Of a stretch of DNA of 22,854 nucleotides, positions 7,047 through 14,394 are shown in pieces. Source of the DNA: CAZUGH01 sp964619785 (GTDB lineage: Bacteria; Bacillota; Clostridia; Lachnospirales; Lachnospiraceae). The position numbers were made by a program, and so were the translations under genes. The stretch covers positions 1 to 22,854 of the forward strand of contig CAZUGH010000025.1 of assembly GCA_964619785.1 (NCBI GenBank), written 5' to 3'. Position 1 is the stretch's first letter; the number at the start of each line of letters is the position of its first letter. The notes beneath the pieces are model-generated. The model had not been told where the DNA came from and ran no database searches. It saw nothing but the letters and a program-made list of their open reading frames with translations.

Positions 7047-7421
7047 CTATTTGGCAACCTTATTTAACTTCATAACTTCCTTCCAGGTATCACGCATCTC
7101 CCGAATATAATGAAGGGCATCCTCAATAATGGCTGGGTCTTTTTGAATATTTGCTTCAATTAACTGACGATAAATATAGTCATATACTCGTTCAAAGTCT
7201 TCCCATACAGGGTACTTGTGGTCGAGCGTAATGCGAAACTCCATGATGATTCGTTGTGCCTTCTTTAGATTCATATTAACTTTCATATAATCTTTCTTTT
7301 CTAAGGCAATCAAAGCAATATTGCAAAATTTGATTGCTCCTTCATACAGCATCAACGTAAGCTCCGCTGGTGAAGCCGTTTGAATCGAACTATTTTGATA
7401 AGCATTTGCCGCATTATTCAT
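7047..7421 (-). CDS. fliS: Flagellin export chaperone FliS
   Basis: At 124 residues it is the usual FliS length and shows the family pattern: NAYQNSSIQTASPAELTLML at about 6-25 followed by YEGAIKFCNIAL, then four helices with YPVWEDFERVYDYIYRQL around residues 70-90. FliS binds the C-terminal D0 helix of flagellin in the cytosol and keeps it from polymerising before export; it also takes part in FliW-flagellin partner switching in Bacillus. ATG at 7419-7421 has GGAGG eight bases upstream, 28 bp after the fliD stop. Same operon as flaG and fliD. Confidence 0.95.
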   Translation of the reverse strand: MNNAANAYQNSSIQTASPAELTLMLYEGAIKFCNIALIALEKKDYMKVNMNLKKAQRIIMEFRITLDHKYPVWEDFERVYDYIYRQLIEANIQKDPAIIEDALHYIREMRDTWKEVMKLNKVAK

Positions 7422-7449
7422 CGTTTCATCCTCCGTTCATTCGTATTTA

Positions 7450-9723
7450 TCACGATCCTGAATTAAACAATTTGCTTAGATAATTGGACTGCGCATTCAA
7501 ATTTGCCATTGCTTTCTCCATCGCCGTGAATTGTGCATAATAATCATCTTCCATATCTTGCAAACGATCTGTCCAGTCATCGATCTGGTCCTGATATGTC
7601 TCCAAATCAGACTTAATCTGCTTATCATTATAGAATGTTAATGCACTACTAACCTTACTTGTCTTCATCTTATCTGCCATGGTGCTATATAGATTCTGTC
7701 CAATCTTAGATAAGACATTGGCAACTAGGTCTGGATCTGATTCAATTGCACTCTTTAGCTTATCCTTGTATTCCGAATAAGTGGAATCTGTTGAATCACC
7801 ATAGATATGAAGCTGTCCACCCTCTGTATAATCCGTTGAAGTCATGATTCCAAAACTAGCAAGCGAATATTTCTTTCCATCCACTTCAACCGATGCCTGA
7901 AGTGAAGAACGCATTCCGCTCATAATGCCACTCAATGTCGAATCATTACGAAGAAGAGAATCTTTGATTTTGTCTTCCCAAAGTTTAACCTGGTCATCTG
8001 TCATGCTTTCTTTCTCTTCGTCCGTTAAGACATCATAGCCTTTTGCTGAAGAAGCATTATATTTGGTATTCATCTCTTTCATGATAGTATTATACTCTGT
8101 TACAAAATTCTTAATCGTATCATAAATGCCAGAAGAATCGTTCGATACCGTAAAGGTAATGGTCTCATCTGCTGCCGTTGTCGCTTTCAAATCAATAGTT
8201 AGTCCATTAACTGATACACTAGCGTTACCAGACGTCATCTGCGCACCATTTAATGTAAACTTGCTATCACTCGCACCAATTAATGCCATGTCAGATGGGC
8301 CTCCTGTAGACACCACATTTCCAGTTCCATCCACAGTGACATTACCCAAACCAAGCTTACTAATTGCAGATGCATCTGTCGTTGAATGAACATCAACACC
8401 AAGGTAAGTATTTACCAAACCGCTTAGTGTACTTGCATAGCCTTCTTTGCTGATGCTCTCCATACTATCAAATGTAGTCAACGAGTATTTCGTCTTCATC
8501 TCTTCACTGAATTCATCGAGATTGTCGAGTCCACTTGTCTCAAGTGCAGCTAACCGAGTCTTCGTATCTGCATCTTTTGCAACCAATGTATTAACTTTTG
8601 ATACTGTCTCTGTATCTACTGCTTTATCATAAGCTGCCGTTGTCTGAGCCTCGATATATTCCTCTTTACTCTGACCAAGTTCCGCTTTCTTTTCTTCAGA
8701 CAGGGCATCATAGGCTTTACCGAATTTGGTGGAATAAGCTTCCTTTACCGTTTTTTCCCCTGTCTCTTCATTCACATCATAGAATTTTTTAAGCTGTTCT
8801 TCTTTGATTGTGTCCACATTCTCGGTATATAATCTTGCCTTCAATACATTCGTTGCAGCTGCGGTGATACTAGCAGTCTTTTGAGTATAAGCAACATCCG
8901 CTAATGTCTCTACTGCGCTTGTATAGTCCTTTGTAGCTTGAAAGCCTGTCAACTGTTCCTCTTCTGACATACTAGCATGCTCTGTCTTGAACTTCTCATA
9001 TGCCTCATTCAATTTGCTATATACGCTATCAACTAGTGTTTTACTAGCACTACCAAGCTTGCTATAATCAACAACCGCCTCAATGTCTGCTCTTGCTGTA
9101 ACCTCTTCGCTACTCAAGGTTGCACTTGTTAGGGAAAATCCCTGGTCTGCGCCACTCTCTTTACTACTGATAAAGAGTCTCTTCTGTGTCGCATCAAAAC
9201 TTGCATTAAGGCCTGCTCCCTTGGCTGCATTCAAAAGGTCATTAATCGTGGAATCGCTTCGAATCTGAAATGCTGATTCCTTATCCTTACCCTTGAAGGT
9301 GATTTCCTGATTCAATAATGAACTATCAAGATCTGTTAGCTTTGTAGTCAAAGCAACGCCACCTGTGATAGCCGAATCATCAATCTTACCACCTGTTAGA
9401 TATTGAGTTGTAGCTACCTGATCAATCTTTAACGTATAGCTACCATTTGTAGCTGTTGGTGATGCAGTCACTCCTGCCTTCACCTCATTTGATGAGCTAG
9501 CCTTCTTCGCATTATAGGTAGCCTGAAGACGTAACTTGCTCACCTGTTCTGTATAGAGCTTATACAGTTTTGTGTTCAGCTCTGCCCACTTATCCTGTTT
9601 CCACTCTAATTTTGTCTTACTATTCTCAATCTTAGTCTTCTTCAGACTTTTCGCCGACATCAATTCCTTAACGATACGCTCTGTATCTAGACCTGATGCC
9701 AGTCCTGTTGTACGAATCGCCAT
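7450..9723 (-). CDS. fliD: Flagellar hook-associated protein 2 (filament cap) FliD, with large helical insertion
   Basis: FliD caps the growing filament and guides flagellin folding. The N-terminus MAIRTTGLASGLDTERIVKE and the coiled-coil segment after it are typical FliD_N; FTLNGAQM and VNGLTIDLK around 490-515 and GYDVLTDEEKESMTDDQVKL around 565-585 are typical FliD_C, followed by a C-terminal coiled coil ending in SNYLSKLF. At 757 residues it is longer than many homologues. Residues about 215-455 form a charged, helix-prone, Glu/Lys/Ala-rich insertion between the D2-like and D3-like parts. Of two in-frame ATGs, 9721-9723 is preferred because GGAGG (9730-9734) sits six bases before it but directly against the upstream ATG at 9729. 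It starts about 21 bp after flaG. Confidence 0.95.
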   Translation of the reverse strand: MAIRTTGLASGLDTERIVKELMSAKSLKKTKIENSKTKLEWKQDKWAELNTKLYKLYTEQVSKLRLQATYNAKKASSSNEVKAGVTASPTATNGSYTLKIDQVATTQYLTGGKIDDSAITGGVALTTKLTDLDSSLLNQEITFKGKDKESAFQIRSDSTINDLLNAAKGAGLNASFDATQKRLFISSKESGADQGFSLTSATLSSEEVTARADIEAVVDYSKLGSASKTLVDSVYSKLNEAYEKFKTEHASMSEEEQLTGFQATKDYTSAVETLADVAYTQKTASITAAATNVLKARLYTENVDTIKEEQLKKFYDVNEETGEKTVKEAYSTKFGKAYDALSEEKKAELGQSKEEYIEAQTTAAYDKAVDTETVSKVNTLVAKDADTKTRLAALETSGLDNLDEFSEEMKTKYSLTTFDSMESISKEGYASTLSGLVNTYLGVDVHSTTDASAISKLGLGNVTVDGTGNVVSTGGPSDMALIGASDSKFTLNGAQMTSGNASVSVNGLTIDLKATTAADETITFTVSNDSSGIYDTIKNFVTEYNTIMKEMNTKYNASSAKGYDVLTDEEKESMTDDQVKLWEDKIKDSLLRNDSTLSGIMSGMRSSLQASVEVDGKKYSLASFGIMTSTDYTEGGQLHIYGDSTDSTYSEYKDKLKSAIESDPDLVANVLSKIGQNLYSTMADKMKTSKVSSALTFYNDKQIKSDLETYQDQIDDWTDRLQDMEDDYYAQFTAMEKAMANLNAQSNYLSKLFNSGS

Positions 9724-9744
9724 AGCCATCCTCCATTCTATTCA

Positions 9745-10149
9745 TTAACGCTTTTCATCCACGAGGATTCCAGCCATCTCCCACATCTTCTCTAACATTT
9801 CTAGAGACTTCTCGGGAGGAATCTCACGAATCACTTCGTCTGTCTTCTTATCTAACACTCGGATTGATACACGATGTGTCTCTTCATGATATGAAAATTC
9901 ACATTTTGTACTACGAAGTGCCTCGTTGGTCTTTTTCACCGCATTACGAACGGTACTCTCTGCAACCTTGCCTCCTAGAGAATCCCGTGGTCTTTTTTCT
10001 TCCTGTTTCTGACCTAATATCTGGTCTACGACCATCTCAACCGTCTGTGCACGATCTGTCATCTCAATTGGTTTCGTCTCAACATGAGTCGATTGTGCAC
10101 TTGAAGTCCCCTGTGATTCCTGATGATTGCTAATTGCCTCCATTGCCAT
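9745..10149 (-). CDS. flaG: FlaG family flagellar protein
   Basis: The 134-residue protein has a poorly ordered N-terminal half (rich in Gln, Ser, Glu) and the compact FlaG domain at about 80-134: FSYHEETHRVSIRVLDKKTD, then EVIREIPPEKSLEML, the signature of the family. FlaG proteins influence filament length and cap function; the exact role is not settled. It is the first gene of the flaG-fliD-fliS-fliT-like unit. ATG at 10147-10149 has GGAGGTG at 10158-10164. That ribosome binding site lies within a small hairpin, suggesting translational control. Confidence 0.9.
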   Translation of the reverse strand: MAMEAISNHQESQGTSSAQSTHVETKPIEMTDRAQTVEMVVDQILGQKQEEKRPRDSLGGKVAESTVRNAVKKTNEALRSTKCEFSYHEETHRVSIRVLDKKTDEVIREIPPEKSLEMLEKMWEMAGILVDEKR

Positions 10150-10155
10150 AAATCA

Positions 10156-10171
10156 TTCACCTCCATGTGAA
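10156..10171 (-). promoter_or_regulatory. Hairpin with GGA in the loop enclosing the flaG ribosome binding site (possible CsrA site)
   Basis: On the minus strand TTCAC-ATGGAG-GTGAA makes a 5-bp stem with a six-base loop holding GGA, and the ribosome binding site GGAGGTG is formed by loop plus 3' arm. Another GGA lies about 20 bases upstream (10188-10190). GGA in a hairpin loop over the ribosome binding site is the preferred CsrA target. The hairpin is seen directly; CsrA binding is inference and the stem is short. Confidence 0.5.
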
Positions 10172-10197
10172 ATACTAAACATATATATCCTACTTAC

Positions 10198-10225
10198 TCT
10201 ATCGGACATTTTTCTCTGAAAATTA
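10198..10225 (-). promoter_or_regulatory. Sigma-D promoter of the flaG-fliD-fliS operon
   Basis: On the minus strand TAAT (10222-10225), 15 bp, then TCCGATAG (10199-10206). It matches the sigma-D pattern at the right spacing, and has the same -35 and -10 bases as the flgM promoter. It lies between the csrA terminator and flaG. Confidence 0.8.
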
Positions 10226-10235
10226 AGACCAAAAC

Positions 10236-10270
10236 AAAAAAAAGAGAAGCCAAATTGTTTGACTCCCCTC
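10236..10270 (-). terminator. Terminator after csrA, end of the flgM-csrA operon
   Basis: On the minus strand GAGGGGAGTCAAA pairs with TTTGGCTTCTCTT (several G-U pairs) around a three-base loop, followed by a run of T interrupted once by G. It starts six bases after the csrA stop codon, directly before the next sigma-D promoter. Confidence 0.8.
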
Positions 10271-10276
10271 ACCTAT

Positions 10277-10501
10277 CTATAAATCAAGTAACTTTTTAAC
10301 ATCCTCTGGTGATGCTGTATTCTTAGCCGCTTCCTGATTTGACTCCTGAATCTGTACATATAGCTCCTTGCGATAAATTGGTACCGATTTGGGTGCAGAA
10401 ATACCCAATTTCACCTGGTCTCCCTTAATTTCAAGTAACGTAATTTCGATATTATCATTAATAATAATCGACTCATTTAATTTTCTTGCCAATGCTAACA
10501 T
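10277..10501 (-). CDS. csrA: Carbon storage regulator / flagellin translational repressor CsrA
   Basis: A 74-residue RNA-binding dimer. It has MLALARKLNESI at the start with Arg6 and APKSVPIYRKELY with Arg44, the two RNA-contact residues of CsrA. The C-terminal tail (SNQEAAKNTASPEDVKKLLD) is longer than in enteric CsrA, as in Bacillota whose CsrA is held by FliW. The start at 10499-10501 is chosen over the longer frame because the family always begins MLxLxRK; AGGGGG lies about nine bases upstream and the gene begins one base after the fliW stop. It represses flagellin translation by covering GGA sites in the leader. Confidence 0.96.
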   Translation of the reverse strand: MLALARKLNESIIINDNIEITLLEIKGDQVKLGISAPKSVPIYRKELYVQIQESNQEAAKNTASPEDVKKLLDL

Positions 10502-10502
10502 A

Positions 10503-10961
10503 TTACTGCGCCCCCTTTCGTTGCTTAAGGACGTTATATACATTATATTTTACCGGATAGTCCTGATTCTCAACAATCAACTGAACTCCTTTTCTCGTAT
10601 CCGCATTAATAATGATCGGAGCTTTTAAATTTGCAGTCATCATAGTAATATCCTCTGGTACAGTAAGTGTCAAAAGAATCACCAGATTCTCCTCTGTCAG
10701 TTCACCTAAGTGCTTTAGCAACTCATCCTCTACAACCGGATTGTAATCCGGCTTAACCAAAAGTGGGCTCACTACTGGAAGTGCTAAACTTGGTTCATCT
10801 AAACTCTGAAACCAGGAAATCGAAGGTCTCTCTTCTTTCTCATTATCAAATAGAATCGTATAACGCTTATACTCGTCTAAACCCATCAGACCTCGTTCAA
10901 GTACAATCACCTTGTCATCTTCGATATCTATTTCCCCAAAAAATCTAGTCTTTGTCAACAT
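10503..10961 (-). CDS. fliW: Flagellar assembly factor FliW
   Basis: At 152 residues it is the normal length for FliW. It has the N-terminal beta-barrel pattern TRFFGEIDIEDDKVIVLERG followed by LMGLDEYKRYTIL, SWFQSLDEPSLALPVVSPL near 49-67, and LTVPEDITMMTANLKAPIII near 98-117, all characteristic. FliW binds either flagellin or CsrA: free flagellin in the cytosol titrates FliW, freeing CsrA to stop flagellin synthesis. Directly followed by csrA with one base between, the standard pairing. GGAG lies eight bases before the ATG. It is 40 bp behind flgL in the flgM operon. Confidence 0.95.
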   Translation of the reverse strand: MLTKTRFFGEIDIEDDKVIVLERGLMGLDEYKRYTILFDNEKEERPSISWFQSLDEPSLALPVVSPLLVKPDYNPVVEDELLKHLGELTEENLVILLTLTVPEDITMMTANLKAPIIINADTRKGVQLIVENQDYPVKYNVYNVLKQRKGAQ

Positions 10962-11001
10962 CTAGTCATCTCCTTATCGTTTCTCTCATTATAGTTTATT
11001 A

Positions 11002-12501
11002 TTAGATAAAATCCAACAGCGTATTGCCTAACACCTTAGAGGTTGCTGATAGCGTTGCCTGATAGAGCAAATCTGCTTGATTATACTTAATATAGGCTTC
11101 TCCTAAATCCGCATCTTCATTATTAGACAATGCTTCTTTAAAATCTGTCTGCTGTTCTTTTAACTTGTTTGCTGTCATCGTCAATCTCTGGTATCTAGAA
11201 CCATGGTCAGCAACTGCTTTGTTCAGCTTGTCCTGTGCAGACTGTACTGTTGTAATCGTACTAGAAAATGCATTCTGAAGCATTTTGTTTTGTAATTCTT
11301 TCTTATTCTCTAATTGCTTTTGTAACTCATTCAATGCATTCAAAGTAGAAGTGTCATTCTCATCCGTATCGGCAATCATCTTTTTCACTTCGCCAATCTG
11401 ATTCTCCGTCTCATCTAACATTCCACAGATATTTTCAATATTATCTACAGCACGACCTACTGACAAGTCGAAAGCATCACAGCCAAGTGTATTAACCTTT
11501 AAATTCTGGCTAAAATTAATCTCGTATCGAATCGATTGTCCTGTAGGATTCTTGTATTCCGTCACTTCACTCGTTGTGTTATTCGTTGCTTTGCAATCAA
11601 AATAGTGTTCTGGTCGAACGGCATTTTTCTCAAACTCTGTCTTTTTATACGTAATATCAATTTCAACAGAATCTGTCTTCATGGCATCGTATACATCTTT
11701 GGAAAATAGCACTTCACCTGTTTCCTTGAGCGCCAAGGCATTATAACTTGTGCCATTTGCCGTATTGTATGCATCCACGTCATATGCATTCGGATCGGCA
11801 GACGATACTGCTCCAACCGAAACTGATTCGCTTGTTCCATCCGCTTTCGTATAAGCAATCGAACTAATTGACTCAATTTTATTATAAGATAAATTGATTC
11901 GATACGCATCATTGTAAACAGAAGCCTTTGATGCATAATCTGCTGCTGTGTCACCAGCCGCATACTCTAATGTACTCTTTTCATAGGAGTATTTACGAAT
12001 ATCATTCACTGTCATCTTTTCCGTAATCTCATATGTTGTATCACTCGTTGCCTCAGAAAAAATCAGTGGAACATTGGTACGATAACCGGTAAATAGATAT
12101 CTTCCAGCATTATCTGCGTTAGCTTGCTGTTCATAAATAAATCCAGCGTTTTCCTTCATCGCTGCTAATATGGTGGCTCGATCCTCTGGTTCAAGTGTAT
12201 CATTAGCTCCCTGTGTACAACTATCAATCATGGTTGTATAGATACTATTAACTGACTTCATAGCATCCTCAGTCGCATCCATCCATGCTTTAGCATCTGG
12301 AATATTACTATCTACATATTGACTAGCCTCTGTAATGTTGGTACGAAACTTCAGAGATCTTACGGCAATCATCGGATTATCTGATGCCTTCTGAATCTTC
12401 TTTTGAGTTGTATACTCTTCTAAATATTTATTGTAGTATTCCTTGTTCTTATTCATGTTAATCAATGCATTGTTCTGCATCATTGTATTTGTCACACGCA
12501 T
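11002..12501 (-). CDS. flgL: Flagellar hook-associated protein 3 FlgL (extended)
   Basis: FlgL joins the hook-FlgK junction to the filament. The ends are flagellin-like: MRVTNTMMQNNALINMNKNK at the start, KKIQKASDNPMIAVRSLKF at about 33-51, YLFTGYRTNVPL near 139-150, and a C-terminal helical part of about 110 residues. At 499 residues it is much longer than the roughly 300 typical for the family; the extra sequence, about residues 155-370, is a Thr/Ser/Asn/Tyr-rich surface-domain insertion. GGAGG sits six bases before the ATG. It is 26 bp behind the second flgK. Confidence 0.92.
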   Translation of the reverse strand: MRVTNTMMQNNALINMNKNKEYYNKYLEEYTTQKKIQKASDNPMIAVRSLKFRTNITEASQYVDSNIPDAKAWMDATEDAMKSVNSIYTTMIDSCTQGANDTLEPEDRATILAAMKENAGFIYEQQANADNAGRYLFTGYRTNVPLIFSEATSDTTYEITEKMTVNDIRKYSYEKSTLEYAAGDTAADYASKASVYNDAYRINLSYNKIESISSIAYTKADGTSESVSVGAVSSADPNAYDVDAYNTANGTSYNALALKETGEVLFSKDVYDAMKTDSVEIDITYKKTEFEKNAVRPEHYFDCKATNNTTSEVTEYKNPTGQSIRYEINFSQNLKVNTLGCDAFDLSVGRAVDNIENICGMLDETENQIGEVKKMIADTDENDTSTLNALNELQKQLENKKELQNKMLQNAFSSTITTVQSAQDKLNKAVADHGSRYQRLTMTANKLKEQQTDFKEALSNNEDADLGEAYIKYNQADLLYQATLSATSKVLGNTLLDFI

Positions 12502-12527
12502 AAGCTACCTCCATTCCTCATTTGAAC

Positions 12528-14357
12528 CTAGACTGCTGTACCATTAATCAACTTATCATATACTTCGTCCATAACAGATAGAACTTTATACTGGTTAAAT
12601 AGCAGGTTCTGGAATTTTACCAAATCTGCTGCTTCTTCATCTTCATCAACACCGGATACCGATATTCTCTGATTATCAATTGCCTTGATGATATTGGTCT
12701 GACTTTTTGAAAAAGTCTCTGCCTTCGCGCTATCGACACCAACTGCTGATGTCAAGCACTGTATAAAAGAATCTGGTGTTCCATGTAAAAACATCTTCGT
12801 ATCATCCTTAAGTTTCATCAATGCGACGATATTATCATTTTCTGCATCACCGGAACCTGCATCACCTTTGCATGCAATAAGATTACTATCTGCCATCACA
12901 TCAGAATTCACTGTGAAATTAGCTGCTGTCATCCAATAGTAATTGCCTGTCTGTCCAGCAATCAATGTTCCATCGGATGCTGTTGCCATAACAGAGCTAA
13001 ATGTCGTATTGGTCAAGGATTCATCTAGTGTTAGATTATTCTCCAGTGGATTTGCCACATTAAAGAAATCAACTCCAGCATCTCCATTAGCATCAAAACC
13101 ACTATTGTGAACCTTATTAAATTGATTTGCAAAAGTTCTGGTGAATTGGTTCATCTGCGCCATATAGTACGGAATGCCTCGAGACTCCACCTTATCTCCA
13201 ATTTGCATCTGTTCATCAACATCTCTTTTTAATGCTTCTTTCAAATGAAATGTATACGAATACTTGCCATCGGCATCAATAGCCACATCGAAACTTTTAT
13301 ATGCGCATTTCATTCCACCGATGACAATCTCTCCATCGGATGCTGGAATATTTAACAGATATAAATCATTACAATCAGTATCTGTCACAGCCAAATCCAT
13401 ATCCCCCGAACTACCTGTTGCCTTACCCGTAAAATTCTCTCCATTATTACCATCTCGAACTTCAAATAATGCCTGTAGAGAGCCCCCTAGTTTCGTATTA
13501 CGTGAATCAAAAGGCTGTCCACTGCTCCAGCTAACATCATAAAGTCCATCCACATCACATTGGTTTACTTTTGTAGCACGTTCTGTCACCTTTAAGGTAT
13601 TGTAATTCGTTGTATCTACAAGAGTTTCTCCATTTACATAAACATAGAATTGATTATATCCAACACCATCTGCTGGCTCTACTTCTTTAGCCTCAACATT
13701 ACAATATGTAGATAACTCATCAATCAATACACCTCTCTGATCACGTAAATCATTGGCTGTACCGCCAAACACTTCTAATGAATTAATTTGTTTTGTTAAA
13801 GATGAAATCCTCTCAGCTAATGAATTAATCTGTTTCACACTATTTGCTATCTGAGAATTCGTCTCGCCTTGAAGCTGACTCAGATAATCTGCTGTCGCCG
13901 TAATCTGGCTGGCAAACGAATCAGCATCCTCGACAACCTGTGTACGCTTTGTCTCGTCAGTCGGATTACTTGTCAAATCTGTAATCGATGTATATAACTG
14001 ATCAAACATATTCGGTATACTTGCTACTTTATCATCCGTTGAGAAAAAATATTTATCAATGCAATTAAGGTAGTAGGACTGTGTCTCATATTGAGATTGA
14101 ACAGAACTACTGATACGATACTTTGTATCATAATACTCATTACGTTGTCTCGTAATACTATCCACATTGACACCAGTTCCCACCATTCCGTATGTAGAGC
14201 CTGTGACTAAAGGATTGGTCGCTGACATATTCGCTGTCTGCTTAGAATATCCTGGCGTCGCAACATTGGCTAAGTTATGTGCCGTTGTATTCAGTGCTGC
14301 TTGATAGGACTTCATGCCTGTCGATGCAATATCTAATCCGAAAAAAGTTGAAGCCAT
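12528..14357 (-). CDS. flgK: Flagellar hook-associated protein 1 FlgK, second (divergent) copy
   Basis: A 609-residue FlgK. The N-terminal rod/hook-type motif HNLANVATPGYSKQ is at about 25-38, with the coiled-coil region after it. The C-terminus ends KFQNLLFNQYKVLSVMDEVY plus about eight residues, where the usual family form is closer to YNASxRxIxxxDEML as seen in the neighbouring copy. The two copies share plan and ends but differ over most of their length, so this is an old duplication. The ATG at 14355-14357 is preferred over the upstream TTG at 14375 because AGGAAGG sits five bases before it and the TTG lies next to that site. It may form a separate junction ring layer or a heteromeric one; unknown. 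Confidence 0.9.
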   Translation of the reverse strand: MASTFFGLDIASTGMKSYQAALNTTAHNLANVATPGYSKQTANMSATNPLVTGSTYGMVGTGVNVDSITRQRNEYYDTKYRISSSVQSQYETQSYYLNCIDKYFFSTDDKVASIPNMFDQLYTSITDLTSNPTDETKRTQVVEDADSFASQITATADYLSQLQGETNSQIANSVKQINSLAERISSLTKQINSLEVFGGTANDLRDQRGVLIDELSTYCNVEAKEVEPADGVGYNQFYVYVNGETLVDTTNYNTLKVTERATKVNQCDVDGLYDVSWSSGQPFDSRNTKLGGSLQALFEVRDGNNGENFTGKATGSSGDMDLAVTDTDCNDLYLLNIPASDGEIVIGGMKCAYKSFDVAIDADGKYSYTFHLKEALKRDVDEQMQIGDKVESRGIPYYMAQMNQFTRTFANQFNKVHNSGFDANGDAGVDFFNVANPLENNLTLDESLTNTTFSSVMATASDGTLIAGQTGNYYWMTAANFTVNSDVMADSNLIACKGDAGSGDAENDNIVALMKLKDDTKMFLHGTPDSFIQCLTSAVGVDSAKAETFSKSQTNIIKAIDNQRISVSGVDEDEEAADLVKFQNLLFNQYKVLSVMDEVYDKLINGTAV

Positions 14358-14394
14358 AATATCCTTCCTTTCCAAAAGTATTTGCTAAGAAAAT

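Noticed and set aside
10502..10543. Longer csrA frame starting at 10543
   Set aside because: The 14 extra residues overlap the end of fliW and do not match CsrA, which starts MLxLxRK; a ribosome binding site fits the start at 10501.
11679..11963. 94-codon open frame on the minus strand inside flgL
   Set aside because: It lies in another frame of the well-supported flgL gene, with no ribosome binding site and no protein-like pattern.
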